Positions 8,789-17,599 of a stretch of DNA of 64,000 nucleotides are shown in pieces (position 1 is the stretch's first letter; each line of letters begins with the position of its first letter). The position numbers and the translations under genes are program-made. Source of the DNA: Pseudoduganella namucuonensis (lineage in GTDB: Bacteria > Pseudomonadota > Gammaproteobacteria > Burkholderiales > Burkholderiaceae_D). The notes beneath the pieces were generated by a model that had not been told where the DNA came from, made no database searches, and worked only from the letters and a program-made list of their open reading frames with translations. The DNA lies in assembly GCF_900116645.1 (NCBI RefSeq), contig NZ_FPBO01000036.1:32773-96772 (forward strand). Direction: 5' to 3'.

Positions 8789-10038
8789 AAATCAAGCCAC
8801 GCGACCATTGCGGCGGTACCGCCATTGCCAAAGGTCCCACTGGTCTGGCGCGGTCGTTCGCCCGCGCACTGCTCTGCCTTGCAATGGCGGGGCTGTCCGC
8901 ATCGCCGGCATCGGCTGGCCCGATCGACGACCCGCGTACCGACGCCTTCTATACGCCGCCCCAGCCGCTGCCCGCCGTCCCGCACGGCACGCTGATCCGG
9001 TCGCGGCCGTTCATTCCGGTCGGGCTGTTCGCCAGCGGCTGGCAGATCATGTACACGTCCACCGACAATGCCGGCAAAGCCATGGCGGTCACCGGTACCG
9101 TGCTGGTGCCGCTGACGCCGTGGTGGCAGGGCAACCGGCCGGTCATTGCGTGGGCGCCGGGCACTCAGGGTTCGGCGGACAATTGCGCACCGTCGCACCA
9201 AATTGCCCGAGGCACTGAATACGAGACCCCGATCGGCATCGCAAGGACGATCGCCAAGGGTTGGGCCATTGCCATGACTGACTATCAGGGCATGGGAACG
9301 CCCGGTGCGCCTACATACTTCGCGGGCAAGCCCACCGGAAGTGCCGTGCTCGACGCCGTTCTGGCTGCACAGCAGTTGAACGGCGCGGGCGTGGCGGCGA
9401 ACTCGCCCGTCGGGATCATGGGCTACTCCGAGGGCGGGTACGCCTCCGCGGCGGCCGCCGAGCTTCAACCGCGCTACGCCCCTACCCTGAACGTCAAGGG
9501 CGTTGCCAGTGGCGCCGCCCCTTATCGTATCGCCGACGTGTATGCGACCGTGAACGGCAGCTTGAACGCTGGGTTCGGGCCGGGTTTCTTGATCGGCATG
9601 GACGCCACCTATCCTGAACTGGATTTGCAGTCGATCCTGACACCCTACGGGAAATCCGTCGTAGCGGATGCCTTGGACAAAAAATGCACGGTCGATTTGG
9701 TCCTTGGCTATCCCTTCCTGTCCGACGCTGTCATGGTTCAGGGACCGACCATACTGAACCGGCCGAACTGGGTGGCGCGTATGGACGAGAATAATGGCGG
9801 GCAGGGTGTTCCCGCGGTGCCGGCGCTTCTCTATGGTGGCGTGCTCGACAACGTGGTTCCCTACGAGCAGAACAAAAAATGGTTTGCCGCCTGGTGCGCG
9901 CGCGGGGCCAATGTGGAATTCCGCACCGTCCACGGCACGGTCGACCACATCTCGGGGGCGGTCTTGGGTGTGCCGATCGCGCTCGATTGGATGGCACAGC
10001 GATTCGCCGGGATACCCGCCACATCAGGCTGCCCTTGA
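8785..10038 (+). CDS. Secreted lipase/esterase, LIP-type alpha/beta hydrolase
   Basis: 417 aa from ATG 8785, which overlaps the preceding stop; an in-frame ATG at 8770 would add five residues. A long signal region ends SPASA. The nucleophile elbow is GYSEGG with Ser215, followed by the family-typical AAAAELQPRYAP. A late histidine in GTVDHISG is a candidate catalytic base. It resembles the secretory-lipase family (Candida LIP-like, also common in actinobacteria and proteobacteria). It probably hydrolyses lipid or steryl esters outside the cytoplasm and so could supply free steroid or fatty acid. It is the last gene before the first steroid box promoter. Confidence 0.8.
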   Translation: MKIKPRDHCGGTAIAKGPTGLARSFARALLCLAMAGLSASPASAGPIDDPRTDAFYTPPQPLPAVPHGTLIRSRPFIPVGLFASGWQIMYTSTDNAGKAMAVTGTVLVPLTPWWQGNRPVIAWAPGTQGSADNCAPSHQIARGTEYETPIGIARTIAKGWAIAMTDYQGMGTPGAPTYFAGKPTGSAVLDAVLAAQQLNGAGVAANSPVGIMGYSEGGYASAAAAELQPRYAPTLNVKGVASGAAPYRIADVYATVNGSLNAGFGPGFLIGMDATYPELDLQSILTPYGKSVVADALDKKCTVDLVLGYPFLSDAVMVQGPTILNRPNWVARMDENNGGQGVPAVPALLYGGVLDNVVPYEQNKKWFAAWCARGANVEFRTVHGTVDHISGAVLGVPIALDWMAQRFAGIPATSGCP

Positions 10039-10049
10039 ACTGTCCGGCC

Positions 10050-10063
10050 GGCGGCAAGCCGCC
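10050..10063. terminator. Possible terminator hairpin after the lipase gene
   Basis: GGCGGC-AA-GCCGCC forms a short perfect stem 12 bp after the lipase stop, with a TTTT six bases later. The loop is very small and the T-tract short, so termination is only suggested. The remaining gap to 10240 is GC-rich and I see no gene in it. Confidence 0.3.
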
Positions 10064-10240
10064 AGCTCGTTTTGCAATGCTTCAGAAGCTGGAAGAGACT
10101 TTCCGCGACAGCGTTGCCGTGGCAATCGCCACAACAGGTCGAGTACAAGCGCCGGGTATAGCCGGGCGCCTTCCGCGGCCCGCCGCGACCCGTCTGGAGC
10201 GGCCGCCCGCGGCGATGCCGTCGGCACCAATCTCCCAGGC

Positions 10241-10287
10241 TTAGTCTGATTGGATGATGACTTTCCTCCACGCTGAATGGAGTATAC
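10241..10287 (+). promoter_or_regulatory. Steroid box 1 and promoter of the hsaA operon
   Basis: Box TTAGTCTGATTGGATGATG at 10241-10259. After 21 nt comes the -10-like AGTAT, which with the preceding base gives the xAxxxT pattern. The hsaA start follows about 45 bp later. One of eight copies of the same box and spacing; the consensus is discussed in the findings. Confidence 0.6.
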
Positions 10288-10333
10288 GGACACGATGTGC
10301 AGTCCGTTCCACTACATGAACCTGGAGACTTTT

Positions 10334-11530
10334 ATGCCGAATACGCAGCATCCCGACACTTTGGACGAGGCGGAATTCATCCAGCGCGCCCGTGCCCTGA
10401 TTCCCGCGCTGAAGGAGCGTGCCGCGCAGGCCGAGCAAGACCGCAACCTGGCCCCGGACACGATACGTGAACTGCAATCGCTTGGACTCCTCAAAATCCT
10501 GCAGCCCAGGCGCTACGGCGGCCACGAGATGAATCCCCGCGTGTTTTACGAGGTGCAGATGGCGCTGGCCGAGGGCTGCATGTCGACCGCCTGGGTGTTC
10601 GGCGTGCTGGGTGTCCATCCCTGGCAGCTCGCCATGTTCGATCCGCGCGCCCAGGAAGAAGTCTGGGGCGAGGATGACGATACCTTGATCGGCTCGACCT
10701 ATATGCCGGTCGGTAAAGTGACGCGTGTGGACGGCGGCTTCCGCCTGTCCGGCCGCTGGGCCTTCTCCAGCGGTTGCGCCCATGTGGACTGGATCTTCCT
10801 GGGCGCCATGGTGCCATCGCGGGAAGCGGGCGGCGCGCCTGAGTACCGGACCTTCCTGCTGCCCAAGGCCGACTTCCAGATACTGGACACCTGGCACACG
10901 ATCGGCCTGAAGGCGACCGGCAGCAACGATATCGTCGTCGAAGACGCCTTCGTTCCGGAATACCGCACCCACCGCACGCGCGACGATACCATGGCGTCCC
11001 GCCCGGGCATCGAGTTGAACAACGCGCCCACGTACCGCCTGCCGTTCATGCAGGTGTTCGCGCGCGCCGTGTCCACCGCCTGCATCGGCGGCTTGCAGGG
11101 CGCCATCAACGCCTTCCGCCAGATCGCGTCGTCCCAGGTCAGCCGCAATATGCTGGGCCGCACGGCCGACGATCCGACGGCGCAGCTTGCCGTGGCCGAG
11201 GCCACGGCGGCGGTGGACCAGCTGCGGCTGGCGCTGGCGCGCAACATGGACACCATGATGGCGTATGCCGAGCAACAGCGGGCCGCGCCCATCGACGATC
11301 GCGTGCTGTACCGCTATCAATCGGCGCAGGTGCCGGACGTGTGCGCCCAGCAGGTGAGCAAGCTGCTCAAGTCCTGCGGTGGCTCGGGCATCTACCTCAC
11401 CCACCCGGTGCAGCGTTACTTCCTCGATATCCACTGCGCCCGCGCCCACGTGGCCAACAACCTGGACATGGTTGGCCGCAACTACGGCGGCGTGCTGCTG
11501 GGGCTGGACAACAAGGACACCACGGTTTGA
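10334..11530 (+). CDS. hsaA: HsaA-type flavin-dependent monooxygenase (3-HSA hydroxylase)
   Basis: 398 aa from ATG 10334, chosen because GGAG sits 7 nt before it; the in-frame ATGs at 10277-10316 lack this. It has the acyl-CoA-dehydrogenase fold of the group D two-component monooxygenases (AEGCMSTAWVFGVLGVHPWQ, FRLSGRWAFSSGCAHVDWIF). HsaA (TesA2 in Comamonas) hydroxylates the phenolic A ring of 3-HSA at C4 using reduced flavin from a partner reductase. The partner here is probably the hsaB-like gene at 27667-28662. It heads a roughly 10.6-kb operon ending with the ketosteroid isomerase. A related two-component hydroxylase of another phenol is possible, but hsaC and kstD in the cluster support HsaA. 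Confidence 0.85.
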   Translation: MPNTQHPDTLDEAEFIQRARALIPALKERAAQAEQDRNLAPDTIRELQSLGLLKILQPRRYGGHEMNPRVFYEVQMALAEGCMSTAWVFGVLGVHPWQLAMFDPRAQEEVWGEDDDTLIGSTYMPVGKVTRVDGGFRLSGRWAFSSGCAHVDWIFLGAMVPSREAGGAPEYRTFLLPKADFQILDTWHTIGLKATGSNDIVVEDAFVPEYRTHRTRDDTMASRPGIELNNAPTYRLPFMQVFARAVSTACIGGLQGAINAFRQIASSQVSRNMLGRTADDPTAQLAVAEATAAVDQLRLALARNMDTMMAYAEQQRAAPIDDRVLYRYQSAQVPDVCAQQVSKLLKSCGGSGIYLTHPVQRYFLDIHCARAHVANNLDMVGRNYGGVLLGLDNKDTTV

Positions 11531-11570
11531 ACGCCGGATGCGCAACCACACCAACGCGGGCCCACACCCC

Positions 11571-13286
11571 ATGAATGCAAACGCGAAGCAGGACGCCACC
11601 TTCGATGTCGTTGTCATCGGTTCCGGCGCGGGCGCCATGACGGCGGCGATCCGCGCCGCCGACCAGGGGCTGTCCGTGGTCGTGATCGAACAGAGCGACC
11701 AGTACGGCGGCACCTCGGCCGTTTCGGGCGGCGCCGTCTGGATCCCGAACAACCACCAGATCGCGGCGCTGGGCGGCTCCGACAGCGCCGACGAGGCGTT
11801 GGCCTACCTGAAGGCGGCCACGCGCGGCGAGGTCGCCGAGGAGCGTCTGCGTGCCTACGTGGACGGCGCGCCGCGCATGGTGCGCTATCTGGAGGAAAAG
11901 ACCAGGCTGCGGTACCGCGCGGTGCCCGCCTACGCCGACTATTACCAGGATCTGGCCGGGGCCAAACCCGGTTTCCGCTCGATGGACCCGATGCCCTTCC
12001 ACGCGGCCGAACTGGGACCGGAGTTCCTCCGCTTGCGCGAGCAGTCGCCCGGCATGCTGGTGTTCGGCCGCATGACGATGACCACCTTCGAGGCCCATAC
12101 GCTGATGAGCCGCATGCACGGCTGGAAAAAGGTCGCGCTCGGCATGGGCCTGCGCTACTGGCTGGACCTGCCGTGGCGATTGCGCAGCCGGCGCGACCGC
12201 CGGCTGGCCATGGGCAACGCGCTGGTCGGGGCCTTGCGCCGCTCCATGATGGACCGGAACATCCCGCTGTGGCTCGACACGGCCTTCGAATCGCTGCACA
12301 TGGATGGCGGCCGGATCACGGGCGTGGCGCTGCGGCGCGACGGCAGGCCGTTGCGCGTCGACGCGGCGCGCGCCGTCATCCTGGCCGCCGGCGGTTTCGA
12401 GCGCAACCAGGAAATGCGCGAGCGCTACCTGCCCACGCCGACCAGCAGCCGCTGGAGCGCCACGCCGCCCGTCAACAGCGGCGCCGGCATCCGCGCCGGC
12501 ATGGCGGTGGGCGCGGCGGTCGCCCTGATGGACCAGGCGTGGTGGACGCCGACGGTGGCGGTACCGGGCGAGGAGAAGCAGCGCGGTCTGTTCTTCGAGC
12601 GCCATCTGCCGCACTCGATTGTCGTCAACGGCAGGGGGCAGCGTTTCGCCAACGAGGCCGGTCCCTACCTGGATTTTGTCGACGCCATGTATGCCGACCA
12701 CGCTAAAACCGGCGCCACGCTGCCCGCGTGGCTGATCTTCGACGCCGAGTTCCGGCGCAAATACCCTTGCGGCCCCATGCTGCCGGGCTCGGTGCGCCCG
12801 GATGGGAAATTGCCGCCCGAATGGCTGGGCACGGTCTACCACCGGGCCGACACACTGGCCGGACTGGCGCGCCAGATCGGTGTCGACGCGGAAGGCCTGG
12901 CGCGCAGCGTTGAACTGAACAATAGCTACGCCGCGACCGGCGAGGATCTCCAGTTCGGCAAGGGCGGCAATGCCTACGACCGCTTCTATGGCGATCCGTC
13001 GGTGCGGCCGAACTGCTGCATCGGGCCGATCTCGCGCGGCCCGTTCTACGCCGTGCCGCTGGACGCGGGGGAGATCGGCACCAAGGGCGGCCTGTTGACC
13101 AACGAACACGCCATGGTGCTGGACCTGGCCGGCGCGCCGATACCCGGCCTATATGCGATCGGCAACACCTCGGCCTCGATCACTGGACGCTCCTATCCGG
13201 GCGCCGGCGCCACGCTGGGGCCGGCCATGACATTCGGCTTCATCGCCGCCAACCATATTTCTGGAGATTCTCATGCTGAACGGTAA
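11571..13286 (+). CDS. kstD: 3-ketosteroid delta1-dehydrogenase-type flavoprotein
   Basis: 571 aa from ATG 11571; ATG 11538 is an in-frame alternative and neither has a strong RBS. Dinucleotide motif GSGAGA at residues 17-22, then YGGTSAVSGGAVWIPNN, typical of the KstD branch of FAD-dependent oxidoreductases. The C-terminal GRSYPGAGATLGPAMTFG retains the active-site tyrosine (Tyr542) and glycine (Gly546) that correspond to Tyr487 and Gly491 of Rhodococcus KstD1. The enzyme introduces the C1-C2 double bond in ring A. This primes the ring for opening once KshAB hydroxylates C9. It could instead be a delta4(5alpha)-dehydrogenase of the same family. Its end overlaps the next SDR gene by 14 bp. 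Confidence 0.85.
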   Translation: MNANAKQDATFDVVVIGSGAGAMTAAIRAADQGLSVVVIEQSDQYGGTSAVSGGAVWIPNNHQIAALGGSDSADEALAYLKAATRGEVAEERLRAYVDGAPRMVRYLEEKTRLRYRAVPAYADYYQDLAGAKPGFRSMDPMPFHAAELGPEFLRLREQSPGMLVFGRMTMTTFEAHTLMSRMHGWKKVALGMGLRYWLDLPWRLRSRRDRRLAMGNALVGALRRSMMDRNIPLWLDTAFESLHMDGGRITGVALRRDGRPLRVDAARAVILAAGGFERNQEMRERYLPTPTSSRWSATPPVNSGAGIRAGMAVGAAVALMDQAWWTPTVAVPGEEKQRGLFFERHLPHSIVVNGRGQRFANEAGPYLDFVDAMYADHAKTGATLPAWLIFDAEFRRKYPCGPMLPGSVRPDGKLPPEWLGTVYHRADTLAGLARQIGVDAEGLARSVELNNSYAATGEDLQFGKGGNAYDRFYGDPSVRPNCCIGPISRGPFYAVPLDAGEIGTKGGLLTNEHAMVLDLAGAPIPGLYAIGNTSASITGRSYPGAGATLGPAMTFGFIAANHISGDSHAER

Positions 13287-14130
13287 GATCTGTCTCGTCA
13301 CCGGCGCCAGCCGTGGCGTGGGCCGCGGCGTCGCGCTGGCCCTGGGGGCCGCCGGCGCCACCGTGTATGTCACCGGCCGCAGCCGCGAGGAGGGCGACGC
13401 GCCGCTGCCCGGCACCGTCTACGCCACGGCCGCCGAGGTCACCGCCGCCGGCGGGCTGGGCATCCCCGTGGTGTGCGACCACGCCGACGATGCCAGCACC
13501 AAGGCCGTGTGCGACCGCATCGCCAATGAACACGGCCATCTGGACATCCTGGTCAATTGCGCGATCGCGCTGCCGGACGGTCTCACGGACGTCGCGCCGT
13601 TCTGGCGCAAGCCGCTGCGCATGACCGACCTGTTCGGCGTGGGCATGCGCTCGGCCTACGTCGCCTGCTATTACGCCGCGCCACTGTTGCTGAAGGCGGG
13701 GGGCGGGCTGGTCGCCAACATTTCATCGGCGGGGGCGCGCTGTTATATGCATGGCCCGGCCTATGGCGCGGCGAAAGCGGCGGTCGACAAGATGACGCAC
13801 GACATGGCCCACGACTTCCGCAACGACAACGTGGCGGCGGTGGCCCTGTGGATGGGATTGGTCAAGACGGAGCGCACGCTGGCCGTCTGCGCGGCCGAGC
13901 CGGAAAAATACGCCGACTGGCTGAACATGGCCGAGTCGCCCGAATTCGGCGGCCGCGTCATCGCCGCCATCTACCTCGACCGGGACCGCGCGAGCCGCTC
14001 GGGAAAAGTGTTCTACGCGGCCGAGTTGGCGCAGGAGTATGGCGTGACGGACGTCGATGGCAAGCGGCCGCCGTCGCACCGTGCGTTTCTCGGCGCCCCC
14101 ACCGAGTTTTCCGCCGCCGTGGTCGAGTGA
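13273..14130 (+). CDS. Short-chain dehydrogenase/reductase, DHRS1-like
   Basis: 285 aa SDR with the nucleotide motif TGASRGVG near residue 11, LVNCAIA in place of the usual NNAG, and active-site YGAAKAAVD. The length, the insertion around residues 35-60 and the C-terminal sequence resemble the DHRS1-like branch, whose human member can reduce steroid ketones. The start overlaps kstD, with GGAG upstream (TCTGGAGATTCTC). It presumably oxidises or reduces a hydroxyl/keto group of the steroid or of a CoA intermediate; the position cannot be assigned from sequence. Confidence 0.75.
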   Translation: MLNGKICLVTGASRGVGRGVALALGAAGATVYVTGRSREEGDAPLPGTVYATAAEVTAAGGLGIPVVCDHADDASTKAVCDRIANEHGHLDILVNCAIALPDGLTDVAPFWRKPLRMTDLFGVGMRSAYVACYYAAPLLLKAGGGLVANISSAGARCYMHGPAYGAAKAAVDKMTHDMAHDFRNDNVAAVALWMGLVKTERTLAVCAAEPEKYADWLNMAESPEFGGRVIAAIYLDRDRASRSGKVFYAAELAQEYGVTDVDGKRPPSHRAFLGAPTEFSAAVVE

Positions 14131-14170
14131 TGCGGCGCCTGAACAACATCATCCCCGGGAAGGAGCACGC

Positions 14171-14926
14171 ATGCAACGCGTAACGGGCAAGATCGCGGTG
14201 GTCACCGGCGCCGCCGCCGGCGTCGGGCGCAGCACGGCCCTGCTGCTGGCCCGGGAGGGCGCGCGCGTTGTGCTCACCGACCTCAACGAGGATGCGGGGC
14301 GCGCGCTGGCGGGCGAGATCGGCGAGCAGGCTTTGTTCGTGCGCCACGACATCGCCGAGGAGGAGGACTGGCGGACCGTGATGTCGGCCGCCGATGAGCG
14401 CTTCGGCGCGATCAATGTGCTGGTCAACAATGCCGGGGTCTGCGTTTCCGCCTCGATCGAGGACACCTCGCTGGAACTATGGCGCAGGCTGCACCGCATC
14501 AACGCCGACGGCGTGTTCCTGGGCTGTAAATACGGCCTGGAGGCCATGAAGCGGGCCGGCGCCGGGTCCATAGTCAACATGTCCTCCACGGCTGCGCTGG
14601 GTGGCATGTCCAGCCTGGCCGCCTACAGCGGCTCGAAAGGCTCGGTGACGGCCTTGACCCGCAGCGTCGCCGCGCACTGCAAGTTCAGCGGCTACCGCAT
14701 CCGCTGCAATTCGGTGCACCCCGGCGGCATCGCCACCGCCATGACCGAGGACATCCGCGCCACCATCGAGGGGGCGGCGGCCAGCTTCAACACCGACCCC
14801 CGGTCCGGCTTCTGCGACCCGGAGGACGTCGCGGACCTGGTGCTGTTCCTGGCTTCGGACGAATCGCGCTTCATCAACGGCGTCGAACTGCGCGTGGACA
14901 ACGCGCTGCTCAGCGCCTGCATCTGA
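14171..14926 (+). CDS. 3beta/17beta-hydroxysteroid dehydrogenase (SDR)
   Basis: 251 aa from ATG 14171, preceded by AAGGAG. It aligns closely in memory with Comamonas testosteroni 3beta/17beta-HSD: TGAAAGVG nucleotide motif, VRHDIAEEEDW, NNAG, the catalytic triad Ser139, Tyr152, Lys156 (138/151/155 in Comamonas), NSVHPGGI and the ending LVLFLASDESRFINGVELRVDN. The reaction is NAD-dependent oxidation of 3beta- or 17beta-hydroxysteroids to ketones. This feeds the ketosteroid isomerase at the end of the same operon and then KstD. Specificity (3beta versus 17beta) is not resolvable, but membership in this subgroup is well supported. Confidence 0.88.
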   Translation: MQRVTGKIAVVTGAAAGVGRSTALLLAREGARVVLTDLNEDAGRALAGEIGEQALFVRHDIAEEEDWRTVMSAADERFGAINVLVNNAGVCVSASIEDTSLELWRRLHRINADGVFLGCKYGLEAMKRAGAGSIVNMSSTAALGGMSSLAAYSGSKGSVTALTRSVAAHCKFSGYRIRCNSVHPGGIATAMTEDIRATIEGAAASFNTDPRSGFCDPEDVADLVLFLASDESRFINGVELRVDNALLSACI

Positions 14927-14936
14927 GACTCCCGCC

Positions 14937-15965
14937 ATGCATACACCCACCTACCACCGTCTGCGCGTGCGCAATGTGATCGAGGAAACCGCGGACGCGA
15001 AGTCGCTGGTGTTCGACGTGCCCGCGCACCTGCGATCCTCGTTCACCTACCGGCCGGGCCAGTTCCTGACGCTGCGCGTTCCGCACGGCGACGGGCACCT
15101 GCCGCGCTGCTACTCGCTGGCCAGCGCGCCAGCCAGCGACGACGCGCCCCGCGTGACCATCAAGCGCGTGGAAGCGGGCAGGGCGTCCAACTGGCTGTGC
15201 GAACAGGTGCAGGCCGGCGACGAACTGGACGTCATGCCGCCGGCCGGCGTCTTCACGCCCAAGTCACTGGACGGCGATTTCCTGCTGTTCGCCGGCGGCA
15301 GCGGCATCACGCCGGTGTTTTCCATCCTGCGCTCGGCGCTCACGGGCGGCGCCGGCCGGCTGTGCCTGATCTATGCCAACCGCGACCAGCAGTCCATCAT
15401 CTTCCGCGATGCACTGCGCGCGCTGGCCAGCGCCCATCCGCACCGGCTGCAGGTGCTGCACTGGCTGGACGCGGTGCAGGGCGTGCCGTCGGTGGCGCAA
15501 CTGGCCGAGCTGGCCCGTCCCTGGCGCGGGGCCGAAAGCTTCATCTGCGGCCCCGCGCCGTTCATGGACGCCGCCGTGGAGGCGCTGCACGCGCTCGAAA
15601 TCCCCCCGGCCCGCATCCACGTCGAGCGTTTCGTGTCGCTGCCGGAGGAGGGCGGGCCTGGTGCGCCGGCCGCCGAGGGAGGCGGCGCCCAGGTCAGGCT
15701 CGACGTGGAGCTCAATGGCGAACTCCACGAGCTGAGCTGCTCCGACCGGGAAACCGTGCTGGACGCCCTGCTGCGCGCGGGCATCGACACGCCATATTCC
15801 TGCCGCGCCGGCGCATGCGCCACCTGCATGTGCACGCTCGTGGCGGGCAAGGTCACCCATCGGCGCAACGACGTGCTGGACAAGAACGACCTGGACCAGG
15901 GCTGGTGCCTGGCCTGCCAGGCGGTGCCCGACGCCGCCCACGTCCGTTTGCGCTTCCCGGATTGA
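14937..15965 (+). CDS. kshB: KshB-type ferredoxin reductase of 3-ketosteroid 9alpha-hydroxylase
   Basis: 342 aa. FAD-binding RCYS at residues 57-60, NAD-binding GGSGITPVFS in the middle, and a C-terminal plant-type [2Fe-2S] domain with Cys289, Cys294, Cys297 and Cys327 (CX4CX2CX29C). This FAD-NAD-ferredoxin order is that of KshB and related class IA reductases such as HmpA and PaaE. It passes electrons from NADH to a Rieske oxygenase, here most likely the KshA-like protein at 28879-29949 in another operon. It starts 10 bp after the HSD gene. A reductase for another oxygenase is possible but none is seen. Confidence 0.88.
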   Translation: MHTPTYHRLRVRNVIEETADAKSLVFDVPAHLRSSFTYRPGQFLTLRVPHGDGHLPRCYSLASAPASDDAPRVTIKRVEAGRASNWLCEQVQAGDELDVMPPAGVFTPKSLDGDFLLFAGGSGITPVFSILRSALTGGAGRLCLIYANRDQQSIIFRDALRALASAHPHRLQVLHWLDAVQGVPSVAQLAELARPWRGAESFICGPAPFMDAAVEALHALEIPPARIHVERFVSLPEEGGPGAPAAEGGGAQVRLDVELNGELHELSCSDRETVLDALLRAGIDTPYSCRAGACATCMCTLVAGKVTHRRNDVLDKNDLDQGWCLACQAVPDAAHVRLRFPD

Positions 15966-15984
15966 CGCCCGTCCCCTTTTTACT

Positions 15985-17571
15985 ATGAAGCCCACCATGC
16001 CTACTATTCCCGCGGCCGTTCCGGCCACGATACCCCAGATGCTGGACCAGTCGGCCGAGCTGTTCGACAGCCATGCCGCGATCGAGGACGACGGCACACG
16101 CATCAGCTACACCGAATTGCGCACGGCGGTCCGGCGGGCCGCCAAGGCGCTGATCGCCGACGGCGTCGTCCCCGGCGACCGCGTCGCCGTGTGGGCGCCC
16201 AATCTCCCCGAATGGATCATCGCCGCGCTCGCCATCCAGACGGCGGGCGCGGTGCTGGTGCCGGTCAATACGCGGATGAAAGGGCGCGAAGTCGCCTTCG
16301 TGCTGGAGACCAGCGGCGCGCGCCTGCTGCTCTGCGTGGGCGATTTCCTCGGCGCCTACTATCCGGACATGCTGGAAGGCTTGTTGCCGCCAGCCGTGGC
16401 GCGGGTGGTGGTGCTGCGCGGCGCGCGCGACGGCGCGTGCCATTGGCGGGATTTCCTGGCCAGCGGGGCCGCGGTGACGGACGGCGATCTGGACGCGCGC
16501 GCGGCCGCCGTGACGGCCGACTCGCTGTCCGACATGATGTTCACTTCCGGCACCACCGGCAACCCCAAGGGCGTGCTGAGCGCGCACGGGCAGAACCTGC
16601 GCGCCGTCGCCGCCTGGTCGCACGCGATGGCGCTGACGCCGGCGGACCGCTACCTGATCATCAATCCCTTCTTCCACGCGTTCGGCTACAAGGCCGGCTG
16701 GCTGGCGGCGTTGATGCACGGTTGCACCATCCTGGTCGACCAGGTGTTCGACGCCGGCGCCGTGCTCGAACGCGTCGCACGCGAGCGCGTCAGTGTGCTG
16801 CCGGGACCGCCGACCATTTTCCACAGCCTGCTCGCGCACCCCGGCCTCGCGGCCACCGACCTGTCCAGCCTGCGGGCCACCATCACCGGCTCCACCACCA
16901 TCCCGCCCGCGCTGATCGAGCGGATGCGCCGCGAACTGGGCTTCGCCATCGTACTGACCGGTTATGGCCTGACCGAATCCTGCGGCTTCGCCACGCTATG
17001 CCGGGCGGACGACGACGCCGCCACGGTCGCCGCCACCTCGGGGCGGGCGATGCCCGGCATCGAGCTGGCGGTGGTGGACGGGGAGGGCAAGGCGCTCGCG
17101 GCCGGCGAGCCGGGGGAGATCGTGCTGCGCGGCTATAACGTCATGCGCGGCTACTTCAACGACGAGGACGCCACCCGCGCGGCGATCGACGGCGACGGCT
17201 GGCTGCACACGGGCGATGTCGGCGTGCTCGACGAGCGCGGCTACCTGCGCATCACCGACCGCATGAAGGACATGTACATCGTCGGCGGCTTCAACTGCTA
17301 TCCGGCCGAGGTGGAAAAGCTGATGCTGCGGCATGAATCCGTCGCCCAGGTGGCGGTGGTCGGCATGCCCGACGAGCGCCTCGGCGAAACGGGCTGCGCC
17401 TACGTGGTGCTGCGCGCGGGCGCCCGCCTCGGGGGACACGAGTTGTTGTCGTGGTGCCGCGCCAACATGGCCAACTACAAAGTGCCACGCCAGGTGCATT
17501 TCGTCGACAGCCTGCCGGTGAACGCCTCGGGCAAGGTGCTCAAGCGCGAACTGCGCGCGCTGGCGCCGTGA
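15985..17571 (+). CDS. fadD3: FadD3-like acyl-CoA ligase for the C/D-ring propionate (HIP)
   Basis: 528 aa class I adenylate-forming ligase. Similarity to Mycobacterium FadD3 runs along the length: LFTSGTTG-like FTSGTTGNPKGVLSAHGQ, INPFFHAFGYKAGWLA, VLPGPPTIFHSLL, LTGYGLTESCGFATLCR, ITDRMKDMYIVGGFNCYP and the catalytic lysine in ASGKVLKREL. FadD3 activates HIP, the bicyclic acid left after removal of rings A and B, and so commits it to C/D-ring degradation. Presence of ipdA, ipdB, ipdF, echA20 and fadA6 in the window supports this. ATG 15985 is taken as start, with ATG 15997 the alternative; no clear RBS is visible for either. Confidence 0.85.
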   Translation: MKPTMPTIPAAVPATIPQMLDQSAELFDSHAAIEDDGTRISYTELRTAVRRAAKALIADGVVPGDRVAVWAPNLPEWIIAALAIQTAGAVLVPVNTRMKGREVAFVLETSGARLLLCVGDFLGAYYPDMLEGLLPPAVARVVVLRGARDGACHWRDFLASGAAVTDGDLDARAAAVTADSLSDMMFTSGTTGNPKGVLSAHGQNLRAVAAWSHAMALTPADRYLIINPFFHAFGYKAGWLAALMHGCTILVDQVFDAGAVLERVARERVSVLPGPPTIFHSLLAHPGLAATDLSSLRATITGSTTIPPALIERMRRELGFAIVLTGYGLTESCGFATLCRADDDAATVAATSGRAMPGIELAVVDGEGKALAAGEPGEIVLRGYNVMRGYFNDEDATRAAIDGDGWLHTGDVGVLDERGYLRITDRMKDMYIVGGFNCYPAEVEKLMLRHESVAQVAVVGMPDERLGETGCAYVVLRAGARLGGHELLSWCRANMANYKVPRQVHFVDSLPVNASGKVLKRELRALAP

Positions 17572-17599
17572 CCGCTCCGCGACTTTAACGAAGGCAAGT

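Noticed and set aside
10064..10240. Gene in the gap between lipase and box 1
   Set aside because: Neither strand gives a protein with a plausible start, RBS or recognisable motif.
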